Part shown: positions 1 to 12,194 of the stretch, in pieces | Numbering within the stretch: the first letter of the stretch is position 1 | How the letters are laid out: every line of letters starts with the position of its first letter | Assembly (NCBI GenBank): GCA_963678675.1 | Contig: OY783195.1 | Span: 24,353,385 to 24,417,384, forward strand | Direction: 5' to 3' | From: Xiphydria camelus | Lineage: Eukaryota; Arthropoda; Insecta; Hymenoptera; Xiphydriidae | DNA: 64,000 bases | The notes under the pieces: generated by a model | The model's database searches: none | The model's input: only the letters and a program-made list of their open reading frames with translations | What the model was told of the DNA's origin: nothing | Made by a program: the position numbers and the translations under genes

Positions 1-1918
1 AGTTAGTAAATCTTATACATGGTGTTCAAAAAGTCGAACTATACTTGACCTAAATTTGACCTCCGCTGACAATAAAGGTAACATGAAAAAAATGGTCAAG
101 GACACATTTGAACGTGAAAAAAAATTAATTTGACCTTGATATAACCTTGAAGGTCATGGTCAAGGTCAAATCCAATATGACCATTGCGTAGCCCGGTAAA
201 AATACTAAAAGTTTTGTATTAAAAATCTATTTAAACAATGGTGGACGGACAAAATCAATCCACAATCTACCCGTGCGAAGCCGGGACGGGCTGCTAGTAA
301 GTTATAAATCTAATATAATAATAATAAATATTTTATTATAGAAAAAATTTAACTTCTTTATGACGAACTACGACGTCATATTCCCCAATTAAACTCGGAC
401 CGCAGATAATTGTATTTTTTTAATTAAAGGTAAAGAGTTGAACTTTCATTTTCTGTGATCAGAATTCGAAAAAAAAATTTTTGTAATTCCGTGTCAATGC
501 GCAAACTGCAAATTTTTAAGTTTCAAAAGATGACCTTGATTTTCAGGGTCTCTTAATCTCTCGGCGCTATAAATCGAAAAATAAACTTTGGGATAGTAAA
601 GCTGATATTTTAAGCTTTAATTTAAAAAAAAAGATAGGGATACGATGATTTTTCGCTGTGCTACGGGCTTCCGAAGTTTGACAATTTTTAGAGTAAAATA
701 AGTTGTTGCGATAATTTTGTTGCGTAGTGTCTTACACAGCTCCACAAAAAAAATCGAAAAAATGCTTCCTCTGGCCAGACCAGTACATCTTTATGTTTTT
801 GGGGTCGCTGAATCCGAATTCACTGTCCGTTTGTCTCCATCACGTCACATTTTTTTTTAATCTCAAAAAACCACCAATAGATCATGATTTTCAAAAAGTT
901 AATGGACTTAAACCAAATTCGCTATAGGGGGTTTTTTGGGTCGCTGATCATGAATCTGAAGTCAGTTTTTAAAAATTCAAAATGTCGGATCCAATATGGA
1001 GGACGAGATTTTCGAAAATCGACGGATTCATGCCAAATTTGGTATAGGGTTTTTTTTTGATCGCTGATGACGAATATGAAGTTATATTTACAAAAATTCA
1101 AAATTTTCGAAAATCTCATCCTCCATATTGAATCCGCCATCTCGTATTTTTTAAATCTGACTTCAGATTCATGATCAGCGACCCAAAAAACCCTCTTATA
1201 CCAAATTCGGCATGAATCCGTCGATTTTCAAAAATCTCATCCGTCATATTGGATTCGCCATCTTGAATTTTTGAAATCCGATTTCAGATTCGTGATCAGC
1301 GACCCAAAAAACCCCCTATAGCGAATTTGGTTTAAGTCCATTAACTTTCTGAGAATCATGATCTATTGATGGTTTTTTTGAGATAAAAAAAAATGTGACG
1401 TGATGGAGACAAACGGACACGGGATTCGGATTCAGTGACCTCAAAAATATATAGGAAAAAAGGTGTCAGTGCCGTTGTACTCACGGAGGATGTGTAAACA
1501 TCTTACAATTATCTGCGGTCCGAGTTTAATTGGGGAATATGACGTCGTAGTTCGACATAAAGAAGTTTAATTTTTTCTATAATAAAATATTTATTATTAT
1601 TATATTAGATTTATAACTTACTAGCAGCCCGTCCCGGCTTCGCACGGGTAGATTGTGGATTGATTTTGTCCGTCCACCATTGTTTAAATACATTTTTAAT
1701 ACCAAACTTTTAGTATTTTTCCCGGGCTACGCAATGGTCATATTGGATTTGACCTTGACCATGACCTTCAAGGTTATATCAAGGTCAAATTAATTTTTTT
1801 TTCACGTTCAAATGTGTCCTTGACCATTTTTTTCATGTTACCTTTATTGTCAGCGGAGGTCAAATTTAGGTCAAGTATAGTTCGACTTTTTGAACACCCT
1901 GTATAAGATTTACTAACT
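1..1918. mobile_element. Foldback-type element, ~410-bp inverted arms
   Basis: Bases 1-413 return as reverse complement at about 1507-1918; for example, the block 'tccgctgacaataaagg' near 63 is complemented near 1845. Inside is a second, separately centred pair of arms at about 727-1050 and 1070-1440, containing 'gggtcgctgatca' and its complement. The two pairs have different centres (about 960 and 1110-1120), so one palindromic element may be nested in another. No reading frame here resembles a transposase. The inner arms recur at 22.7-23.3 kb, showing a dispersed family. Superfamily unassigned. Confidence 0.8.
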
Positions 1919-2257
1919 CAGAAACCTTCGCGGATATGCGTCCAACTGTTCCCCAAATTTTCATCGCAATCGGATGAACGGTTTAGGAAGGCATACCTAA
2001 TAATCATCCGTACCGGTACTTTTTGAACACCCTGAATAAGATTTACTAACTCAGAAACCTTCGCGGGCATGCGTCCAACCATTTCCCAACTTTTCATCGC
2101 AATCGGATGAACGGTTTAGGAAGGCATAATAATCATCAGTACCGGTACTTTTTGAACACCTTTTATTAGATTTACTAACTCAGAAACCTTCGCGGGCATG
2201 CGTTCAACCATTCCCCAAATTTTCATCGCAATCGGATGAACGGTTTAGGAAGGCATT
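1892..2257. repeat. Three tandem copies of a ~130-bp unit
   Basis: The unit beginning 'gaacaccctgtataag' starts at 1892, 2025 and 2154 (periods 133 and 129). Each copy contains 'tcatcgcaatcggatgaac' followed by 'ggtttaggaagg', wording common in 3' ends of insect retroelements. The first unit overlaps the right end of the foldback element, so this may be a subterminal repeat of that element. Confidence 0.75.
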
Positions 2258-3051
2258 TGATATTACCTTAAAGGTCACGGTTAAGGTCAAATCCAATACG
2301 ACCACCGGGTAGCCAAGGGAAAATCCTTAATGTTTTGTATTAAACATTTTTCTCTAAAATGTTTTCCCGTTGAGATAATCCAGCTTGCGCGAATAGTATG
2401 CGCAGTAGCGCCACACACACCCTGACGCAGTCACATCTACATGACTTACGTCTGACGCTCAATTTCCTAGGAAGGTCGTACCGCAGAGCCATAGCATAGA
2501 TGTTTACACATCAATAATAATTTGAATCGATTTGACTATTTTTCCAGAATTTGACCTTGAGCGTGACATAAAGATTACTGGTCTGGTCAGAGGAAGCATT
2601 TTTTCGATTTTTTTGTGGAGCTGTGTTATTGACGATTGGTTTGAATCGTTAGTATCCCTGACAGCAAAATTGCGGCATTTTTTCTAACGGCGAGTTGTTG
2701 GCAGTTCTTCCGCACACGCAGCTGTTGTTGCAGCAACTGCCGACAACTGCGATAATATCACAGAGTAAAGGCTGCATAAACTCTCGAGACTGAAAGATCT
2801 TAGACGATAAGTGTTCAAGAAATGTTGCTACCCGCTGTTTACGCACAAATTCTGCACGCCTATCTACAGTCAGCAACAGGCCACAATAATTGCAATGTTA
2901 ACAAGGATTGCCAATCTTTCCGTATGCCTCGCTGTCAGGGATTATCGAATGCTTTGATGTAATTACCTAGCCTCATCAAACACTACCACTTTTATTAGCG
3001 TTGTAAGATATATTATCATAACTGTAATTGCCAACGTAAAATTTTATTTGT
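2258..3051. other. Spacer 3' of H4 copy 1, with element fragments
   Basis: Bases 2266-2340 resemble 130-230 in direct orientation. Bases about 2570-2625 are an inverted copy of about 733-785. From about 2655 to 3050 the sequence ('cctgacagcaaaattgcggc' onward) is homologous to 19395-20450 and 35695-36070, so it belongs to the repeating histone unit. No gene seen. Confidence 0.6.
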
Positions 3052-3067
3052 GGCCCTAAAAAGAGCC
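3052..3067 (-). terminator. Histone 3' stem-loop, H4 copy 1
   Basis: On the minus strand GGCTCTTTTTAGGGCC: a 6-bp stem with one G-T wobble pair and a TTTT loop, about 43 bases past the H4 stop. In metazoans this site binds SLBP and directs cleavage without polyadenylation. Confidence 0.9.
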
Positions 3068-3110
3068 GATGGTTCGCAAGACTGCACTGATGGCAAACGC
3101 CGAAGAATGT

Positions 3111-3583
<473 letters not shown>

Positions 3584-3649
3584 GTACTTTCACAGACTTT
3601 TCAGCTCACTCATCGAAATCTCGTAGTGTGGATAATTGAAGTTACTTAA

Positions 3650-4075
<426 letters not shown>

Positions 4076-4107
4076 ATAACCTTTGCGGTTCATTCTTCAA
4101 ACCAGTC

Positions 4108-4123
4108 GGCCCTTTTTAGGGCC
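4108..4123 (+). terminator. Histone 3' stem-loop, H3 copy 1
   Basis: GGCCCTTTTTAGGGCC followed by ACAA: perfect 6-bp stem, 4-base loop. Confidence 0.93.
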
Positions 4124-4611
4124 ACAATTTGATCTCTACGTAAAATCACTCAAAGCATTTCTGTTTTATTCAATAATTTTAATTTTGTCTTTCAAGCTAT
4201 TAATATATTTCATCTAGTGATTCTGTAACATTTAATTTGAAAATGTAATCTTTTAAACGTTGACCAGGGGGATCCGACAATATTAGCAACTTCTGGCAAA
4301 TTTTTCGAGAATTTGGGATGTGCCCGCTTGTTTAATTTTGATTTCAAAGTAAAAACAGGATATCATAGACAGTGGAATTTAAAGTGCCATGCGAAATAAC
4401 GTTCTGCCTCAGAGAGTAACTTTTTGGGCTCTACTTTCAAATCGCGAGCACTTCTATCACTATTCACCCACTATCTAAGAGATACCAAATATTCAATAAT
4501 GACACTCTTGGCAACATAGAAATCAAGTTTCTAGCTAACGCCGTAATGCATCCTGAAAACATGTGATCATTTCAATGCGAACTATCCATTCCTTCGTAAA
4601 GATCATTTGAT
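4124..4611. other. H3-H1 intergenic spacer, copy 1
   Basis: AT-rich spacer between the convergent 3' ends of H3 and H1. The last ~120 bases match the H1 3' flanks near 26.0 and 37.5 kb. No gene or mobile element recognised. Confidence 0.6.
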
Positions 4612-4627
4612 GGCCCTGAAAAGGGCC
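4612..4627 (-). terminator. Histone 3' stem-loop, H1 copy 1
   Basis: Minus strand GGCCCTTTTCAGGGCC, the canonical form, about 42 bases past the H1 stop. Confidence 0.93.
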
Positions 4628-4669
4628 GTTCGGGTGCTCTTATCTCGAAAATAATTCATTATTAGGATT

Positions 4670-5359
4670 TCACTTCTTCGAAACTGCGGCTTTCTTGGAT
4701 GCTGGCTTTTTAGCTTTAGGCGAAACAGCGGCTTTTTTCGGCTGAGGCGCCTTTGCTTTCTTCGTCGGCGACTTCACTGCGATTTTTTTCGCCTTCGACG
4801 TGGAGACGGCCGTCTTCGCTTTGGGTGGTTTCGCAGCGGGTCCTTTGGAAACCTTACGTTTTTCAGCGGCACTGACAGTCGCGGTCTTATTAGCGACAGG
4901 CTTCTTCGCGGCGGCTGCCTTCTTCGTCTCCGCCGGCTTCTTCGCAACTGTCACCTTCTTGGACACGACGGCTTTAGCCGTGGCACGAGCTTTCGGTTTC
5001 ACAGCCTTCGCTTTGTTGGACAACAGTTTGAAGGATCCTGTAGCGCCCTTTCCCTTAGTCTGACTGAGAATGCCGGAGGCGACGGCGCTTTTCAAGTATC
5101 GCTTGATAAAAGGCGCCTGCTTTTCGGCGTCGATCTTGTAGGTGGAGGCGATGTACTTCTTGATCGCCTGCAGAGACGAACCACCGCGCTCCTTCAAATT
5201 ATTGATGGCAGCGTTCACCATATCGCCGGTGGGAGGATGCGTCGGCTTTGTACGAGGCTTGGATTCAGAGGAAGCCTTTTTGGCCGGGGCGGCTTGTGTG
5301 CTGGGACTATTGGTGGCCGATGCAGACATGACGACTGGAGAGGCGGTCTTGTCACCCAT
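4670..5359 (-). CDS. H1: Linker histone H1 (copy 1)
   Basis: Linker histone that binds nucleosome entry/exit DNA. The chosen start is Met at 5357-5359 ([10 protein letters not shown]...), giving 229 residues; the frame stays open upstream to 5587, but sequence there is not H1-like and the other copies also begin with M(G/S)DKTAS. An in-frame Met ten residues later is an alternative. Domains: short Ser/Ala/Pro-rich head, winged-helix globular domain at about 40-114 ([20 protein letters not shown] ... TGSFKLL), then a Lys/Ala/Pro-rich tail ending KKAAVSKK. The tail differs from copies 2 and 3 by substitutions and a one-residue length change. It converges on H3 copy 1. Frames on the plus strand here are shadows. 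Confidence 0.95.
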   Translation of the reverse strand: MGDKTASPVVMSASATNSPSTQAAPAKKASSESKPRTKPTHPPTGDMVNAAINNLKERGGSSLQAIKKYIASTYKIDAEKQAPFIKRYLKSAVASGILSQTKGKGATGSFKLLSNKAKAVKPKARATAKAVVSKKVTVAKKPAETKKAAAAKKPVANKTATVSAAEKRKVSKGPAAKPPKAKTAVSTSKAKKIAVKSPTKKAKAPQPKKAAVSPKAKKPASKKAAVSKK

Positions 5360-6835
5360 TACACACTGAATCCCTTGATCTCCTTGTCCTTCTTCGACGT
5401 AGATTGTAAAATCACAATTACAAGTGCGGTTTGCGCGCGAGATACTATCTTTACACCACGCAAGAGCAGAGTAAAATGTTACCACGACGCTGCGGCGATT
5501 GACTAGTACGACGGAGCGCGGACTACGGAGAGAGGCCCGCGCGATCTTGCACGCGGAGCGTTTGCTGATACTCCGTGAGCGCAGCACCGGGTATCCGGTT
5601 CTTCGTGGATTTTTCGCCGCTCGCCGATATCCTCGGGGATCTCCAACGTCTCTATCCCGTTATAGAATACTCTCGGCTATCCGGGTGTGAAGCCGAAAAG
5701 GGCGCGAGTCATCGGAGTTTGGAGAGAATCGTTGGGCGCCGGAAGTGTGCGCCCAGTCGACAATCGCACCTTGACCAGAGAATCGTCGTCAATTAGTTGT
5801 AATCCTGGATCAATTTCATCGTGTTCGGATGCAATCGAATCGGGCGATCAGCACGATCACGTCGGACACGCGGAATTTGAAATTAACACTCACTGGACGG
5901 TCTCGGCGAGTCGGGTTCCACGGCTATAGTTCGCCAGTCGATAGTAACGGATAACGAACGGCTGCCGGGTTTTTTTATCGTGATTAATCCAATTGTTGCG
6001 AACTCTGGCGGTGCTGGTTTTGCAAATAGCCACTTTTTTTGTCACGGGATACGTCGAGTGCCCAGGGTACGGGAAGCTCCGTTTTGTTTGAAAAGCCAAA
6101 AGGACTTCAGAGTTCTTCCACCGACGGCGTTTCGCGTTCGGTAAACCGTTACTGGCATCCGAGGTAGAGGCGACGGAATGAATTGCCAAGAGCGAATTGT
6201 CCTTTTGAAAGTTATGTATTTCGCAATTTCTCGGGTCGTTCTAATCGTAGCGTCGGTTAAGAAAAATATAGAACGGGAAAAATAACGCGAAAAATACGGC
6301 GTTCACGGTTTTAAGTTTAGCGTCGGGTAGCCGTATTCATATTCATTTTCAGACGTTCGGTCGGGGAAGATGTTGACGGATGCTTTAACTGCACCATTAT
6401 CTTCATTCGATTAATGAGTCGTATTATTGTGGAAAGAAGAATAGATTTGTCCACGAATCGAAAGAGAGCTCTTAATCGCCCCAGAGTTTATCCTACCGAC
6501 GTTCGAGGACACATTTTCAAAATAGCCCAATTCTCGGATTTCTCTTCGAAATTTAAACTCCCGAAATTCCTCGACGGAATCTTTTCATTGTTTTAGCGGC
6601 GTTTCCTCGCTTTGATTTTTTGTGCGATATTTGCTCAGCTTTTATTCGTCATATTTCTTTCAATTGCTGAAGAAAGGAAAATCCAATATTACACTGAGCG
6701 TTGGCTTGCGGATTAAAAAACTTTCACGACGTATCTGAAAAAGAAAATGAAATAGGATCCTTATTATACGGTGTTTTCGTTCGCCAGCCAGGTTAACCTC
6801 ATTTCCACTCTACATTTTCTGTTAAAGAACCGTTA
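5360..6835. other. H1 upstream spacer, conserved in three copies
   Basis: This block is clearly homologous to 27650-28625 and to 38448-39202 plus 43784-44370. It holds the H1 5' region and probably its promoter, but I could not place a convincing TATA box. Reading frames in it do not match between copies as proteins, so I call none of them genes. Confidence 0.6.
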
Positions 6836-7785
6836 GGCTGGCCGCATACTTACTACTGTCGGATCCGATTGTCTGAAACGATTGTCGGATCCGGAAATCT
6901 GAAGTTCAAAATACTCTAAGTTTATATGACCCTACCGCACACTGCCGATCCGATGTCAGATCGGACGTCCGAGTCGGATGCAGGTCGAAGGCGACCGACC
7001 GTCCTACCCACTTATCTATCTATCGGAACTATCTATCACACCTAACTATCGGAAGGCGCGCTCTTTACTATTGTTTTTATATACTACGCTGCAAACATAA
7101 GATTGTGTTTCGGCAAGCGCAACGGCGCCTCAATCCAGTTTTCCAATTTCACGGGGGCACGAGCACCCTCTGCCCTTCGCTATCCTTGGACAAGTGACCA
7201 CCGTACCCTTGCCTTACTAGTCGCCTTCCAAGTCAGTCGTCTCAAGATCAGTTGTGGTGTGCGAGAGTCGACTTGTGAATGCAAACTGGCGAAATCATGT
7301 GTGTTCCGTCTCACGATAGACGGACATTACACATCATTTCGTACCGTTTGATATATCACGACCACGAAAATACCTCGACACCTAAAATTAATATCGTCAT
7401 CAGCGAAGCATATACGAAGCGTACCGCAGAATAAATACAGTGCATTCACACAGCGTGTAAGCACCTAGACAAGGAATGTAAACATCTAGACACGGAAAGT
7501 TGGACTTTCCCGATCGAGCCTTCCGTTGTGTTGTTACCAAGGACGGTTTACAGCCTTTTCACGGGCGTTTTTTAATGCCCGCAATTTCGAGTTTTCTTTC
7601 ACGAGTCCCGCGCGTGACGAGGACTCGGTCCCTAATATCCTTGCGTCTCAATACCGTTTCCGACAATCGGATCCGATACCTAGTAGTAAGAGTCTGACGC
7701 ATTTTGTCGTATGTCTGCGGTAGTCTTCCGACCCGACAATCGTTTCAGACAGTCGGATCTGATAGTAGTAAGTATGCGGCCAGCC
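6836..7785. mobile_element. PIF/Harbinger-like MITE (950 bp)
   Basis: The ends GGCTGGCCGCATACTTACTA and its complement (7766-7785) are inverted repeats continuing about 50 bases ('gtctgaaacgattgtcgg'). Flanking TTA is duplicated (6833-6835, 7786-7788). The sister spacer at about 44313 reads 'ccatttagtctccc' without the insert, an empty site supporting a 3-bp TSD. Three-base TWA duplications are typical of PIF/Harbinger elements; the superfamily rests on that. The interior is non-coding as far as I can see. Confidence 0.82.
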
Positions 7786-8388
7786 TTAATCTCCCTTGTT
7801 CGTTTTCGTTTGCATACCTTTGGAATTGAAAAGATCTGGCGAGTAAAAGCAATATTAAAGAATCACCCGGTATAGATATACTCATATTTACGGGGCGTTC
7901 CAGAGGGGAAAATTACTTCAGAAACATACTAGGCTAGTTGCCAAGTCGTATAAAATGGCTGATAATGGAAGCAATTCCGGACAAGCTGGAAATAATTTTA
8001 ATTTGTTTGATTTGGTGTTAAAACGCACGTATTAAATTTCCTTCATCAGCCTGCTTGACTCTGAAACCTTCGTTCGTCAAACGATTACAAATCATTGAGA
8101 TTATTCGACATTTATTCCTCTCATTTGACAAGATTTTTCCCTGAGACACAGTTGCCTTCATTTTTTCATCAAAATGAATTTCCGGTGATGATTTCCGGAG
8201 GCTCGATCGGGAAAGCCCGACTTTCCCTGTCCAGATGTTTACACCCGACATTCTTGTCTAGCTGCTTACAGGGTTAATACAATTCTGAGGTCGCGCCTTT
8301 TCACCCAACGTTTCTGGTCACGTGATAAAGGCCGCCCCGCCCGTATATTGCGGAGCGCGATGTTGCCACGTCATACGGCGATCAGTAA
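7786..8388. other. Spacer with two distant inverted segments
   Basis: Bases about 7968-8037 are the reverse complement of about 10477-10548. Bases about 8205-8270 are the reverse complement of about 7462-7523, inside the neighbouring MITE. No gene recognised. Confidence 0.55.
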
Positions 8389-9823
8389 AGGCCATCACAC
8401 AGAAAATTCCGTAAGCCGTAAGACGTAAGACGTAAAACGTAAGGTTCATCACACAAACGCGGCGTAAGACGTAAGCTTTGACCAATCCTGAACGAAGACG
8501 CTGTCCCCACCCTCTATTTACATGTAACTTAGAATCTAGAAGTGACAGTTTGATAATAATTTCATTTCAATTGGGAAGAAAAGCTTAACAGTAAGTACAT
8601 TTAATTATTGATTACACTCAGTTCCTATATATAATAAACAGAAAAGCCATTCCTAGATTGACATAAGGATACAGTGAACCACAATGTAAAATGCATGACG
8701 TGAAGTCAGAACTGTCAGATTCATCTGCTTTTTTCATAAAAAATATAAATAATAACATTCGACAATATTATTCTCGAGATATAGTTTGATGAACATGACG
8801 TGATAGCATTCTCTGAAATTTTATCACATAAATATCTCTTGAAGAACCCTGGAAAAAAATATTTTCATTTCCTATGCCTATTATACAGATAAAATTATTT
8901 TTCCAGGGTTCTTCAAGAGATATTTATGTGATAAAATTTCAGAGAAGCTATCACGTCGTGTTCATCAAACTATATCTCGAGAATAATATTGTCGAAAATG
9001 TTATTATTTATATTTTTTATGAAAAAAGCAAATGAATACGACAGTTCTGACTCTTTACGTCATGCATTTTACATTGCGATTCACTGTATCCTTATGTCAA
9101 TCTAGGTATGGCTTTTTTATTTATTATATATAGGAACTGAGTGTAATCAATAATGAAATGTACTTACTGTTAAGCTTTTCTTCCCAATTGACGTGAAATT
9201 ATTAACAATATCAAACTGACACTTCTAGATTTTAGGTTAGATGTAAACAGCTCTAGAGCGTCTGTATGCACGCGTGGCGTAGTGAACTTGAAGGATAGAC
9301 TTATCGTATTGAAATTTAGCTTAATAAAATCGTTTTGGAGCAACCAAGGAATGTATTATAAAGTTCAAAAACAACACTTCCAAATGCTGTATGTGCAATT
9401 AAGAAAAAATTTTTACTTTCATTGTACGGAGCTGTGAATATGGCCAAAATCGCACGTTTTCGTACATTTAACCTCAAGTACCTCGAAATTCTGACCTGGT
9501 ACGCAAATTTGAGAGTCAGATTCGTTTTTAGCGTACATCAATCTACAAGAATCACCTGGTCTGGTTCGAAATACAGAGAAAAACATTTATTTTTGTGGGC
9601 CTATGATATCAAATAACCCGGGAAACTTTGTGATTGGTTGTCCGTAAGACCTTCGCCGTAAAAATTTCAACCGGACGAAAGTTTTTGACGTTACGTTTTA
9701 CGTCTTACGGACGAAAGTGGTGGGGTTCTTACGTCTTACGGACATGAGAATACTTGATCCTGATTGGTCTATTCGCTTACGTCTTACGTCTTACGGCTTA
9801 TGGAATTTTCTGTGTGATGGCCT
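8389..9823. mobile_element. PIF/Harbinger-like MITE with subterminal GTAAGACG repeats
   Basis: Termini AGGCCATCACACAGAAAA and its complement, flanked by TAA on both sides (8386-8388, 9824-9826). The subterminal regions repeat an 8-base GTAAGACG-like unit several times. A 146-bp relative with the same AGGCCATCACAC end and TTA duplication lies at 50193-50338. Another palindromic element is nested inside. No transposase frame seen. Confidence 0.8.
8515..9255. repeat. Nested ~740-bp near-perfect palindrome
   Basis: The left arm from 'tttacatgtaacttagaatc' is complemented by the right arm ending 'ttagatgtaaacag'. The arms run about 340 bases to a centre near 8885, where 'ttcttcaagagatattta' occurs on both sides in inverse orientation. 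It is probably a separate foldback element inserted in the outer MITE. Confidence 0.75.
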
Positions 9824-10553
9824 TAACGAGACACGACTTGCATTGCGTTGTCGCTGGCAACGTCACAGACCAAATTTCTACTGCGAATCTGGTCGCACAG
9901 TGAGGACGGCCCCGCATTTCCGCGTCACGCTTCATTAATATATTTTTTTCAATTTTTCTAATGAATGCAGAGCTATCATATTATAATCATCGTATTCACG
10001 ATACTTCAATGAAGGAATACGTAGCCGGTGATCGTTCAAATCGGCGTAGTTAAGCAATTATGACGATTTAAAGAAAAAAGTGCGGGGCCGCCCTCATCAC
10101 GCGATCTCAGAAGGGTAGATCTTGAGTTAAACATTCCGTATAAAACAGGAGTAGGGTTGGCCGACAGAAAACAAATATAAATGCAATCATGAAAGCATAA
10201 TAGCAGTTGCTTGCTTTTAAATATGCCTAGAGTAAAGAAAATAATAAATGCCTATAATATATCCAGCTTTTGATGCCCATATAACTTCAAATCAGATAGT
10301 CGCACGGAAAAATACATACATTTTTTATAGATAATTTAATTTGCTTTAATTTTGGTCTACATATTTTGCTCTAAAGTTTATAGAAATCGAGTTATTGACA
10401 AATAATGAAGAACAAACATTTTTTAGCCCCTTTTCTTAAGATTGCGGCCAAATCCGGGCTTTCTAGGGGGTGCAAATTTAATACGCGCTTTTTAACACCA
10501 AATCAAACAAATTAAAATTATTTCCAGCTTGTCCGGAATTTCTTCCGTTTTAA
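9824..10553. other. Spacer with a short inverted-repeat element
   Basis: TGAGGACGGCCCCGCA near 9900 and its approximate complement near 10080-10098 bound a ~200-bp possible MITE. The arm 10477-10548 pairs with 7968-8037. No gene recognised. Confidence 0.5.
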
Positions 10554-11282
10554 GGGGGAAAGCCACTGTGATGACCGGAAAATGTAGAATAACTTTGTGA
10601 ATTTTTTCTGATTAAAATAAAAAACGAGGGAAAAAACTTTTACAACTACATGAAGGTACATATATTTTAGTATATTAGAAAAAAAAAGCAATACATAATA
10701 TCAATAAACTACACAATAATACGCGATGCCGTAAAGCTTCTCTGAAAAATGTTTGGCGCATGGGCGCCATTGCTGTGTCCGAATGGTATATCCAAACCAA
10801 AAAAATCAATTATTTTCTTAAACTACACGAGTCTAGCTTCAGTTAAGCGTACGGATTTATAAAAATTTTAATTTTTAACAAAGTAACGCATGTTTAAAGA
10901 TAGAACTTCGAAATTTAGAGAAAAATTGCTCAGTTTTTTAATTATTATCTCAACAAGTAATCGCTTAATCGAAAAAATCATACGCTTAACTGAAGATAAT
11001 TCTTTTAAAAATATTCTGTGAAAATTTCAAGGTAATCGGATAAAAATTGACTGAGTTATGATGGCGCCCAGTTGGAAAAATGTAGTTTCGAGATAAAAGC
11101 CTTTAAAACCGCGCGGTCAAGTTGGAGCGTATGCGCTTACTCACACAAAACCTTTCATAACTCCATAAAATTTTCGAATTTCGGTTTGAAACTTAGGGAA
11201 CAGATTCTTGAAACCTCGAACATTAAGAAAATGTAAAAATAAAAAAATCTATTTTTTGAACATATCACAGTGGCTTTCCCCC
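10554..11282. mobile_element. TTAA-type MITE (729 bp)
   Basis: Inverted ends GGGGGAAAGCCACTGTGAT and ATCACAGTGGCTTTCCCCC lie between duplicated TTAA (10550-10553, 11283-11286). TTAA targeting suggests the piggyBac superfamily. No transposase frame; AT-rich interior. Confidence 0.8.
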
Positions 11283-12194
11283 TTAATGCACTTATCGACT
11301 GGCCTATACAGCGGAGGCTCTTTACTATAAATGACCTGTGCCATCAGCTACGAAAGTAACTCTGTGATCTTTCTTTGTAGAACGTTCGTTATATATGAAT
11401 ATCTGATATACATATATTGTATAAATTTATAAAATCCTTCCTCACCCGATCGCCAATCGTCGTAAAAAAACAATATACCAATCCGGTCTAAAATCGTAAC
11501 GCGTCATAAATGAAATAGAAATTATGCCTACAATATTATGCCCTTTAAAACCAAGGTCGCGTTTCCTCTTTCCTCATTCAGCGGTGCAAAAGCGCTTCAT
11601 AGAAATAAAAGAGGATAGAGCGACTGGAAATATTATAGTGGGAGGTGGATGCGACTTCGACAGTTCGAATTACACATCCGGAACACTTTGATACATCTTC
11701 GTCGCCACTGGCACATTCCCTACTTTTTTTACGCATTGTTTATCGTGCGGTGCCGTTTCTTTATTCACCCGATATCTTTCGTTTTTTCTTCCATGGCCGT
11801 TTTATTCGGCGGGAGAGAAATTAATTACCACGACTCTATAAGAGTACACGCTTCTAACGACTTCAGTGTGATCAGGCTCTCGAGAAGTCATCCGAAACTC
11901 TTTTCGAGTTGCTGAGTCGACGAGCTTTTCTAACAATTTTAAAATAAAAATAAATGCTCTGTAACTACCGTTTCACGTTTCACGCTTTTTGGCACAACGG
12001 GAAACTTTTCCCGCCGATTCAAATTCGTCAACTCGGTGATGATTCTTATATTCGAGCTTTGACCGCGCTGTAAGTCCTGATCATCTTGTCACTTCGTTAC
12101 TGCCGGTTCGACTTTGCGACATGCCTACGATTAGTATTCGATTTGACGCGTCGCGTCGGCGTCGTTGCGAATCAACGGCTTTGGCGATATCTAC
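11283..12194. other. Intergenic, nothing recognised
   Basis: No protein, repeat end or RNA gene recognised. It lies 3' of the decayed gene read on the minus strand, so part may be its former 3' UTR. An 88-residue plus-strand frame at 11649 has no recognisable features. Confidence 0.4.

Noticed and set aside
5360..5587. 76-residue N-terminal extension of H1 copy 1
   Set aside because: Not conserved between copies as protein; all three share the M(G/S)DKTAS start.
7103..7351. 82-residue frame inside the first PIF-like MITE
   Set aside because: No DDE transposase or Myb-like motif; composition not protein-like.
11649..11915. 88-residue frame between a MITE and the decayed gene
   Set aside because: No family resemblance, no neighbouring exons, probably chance.
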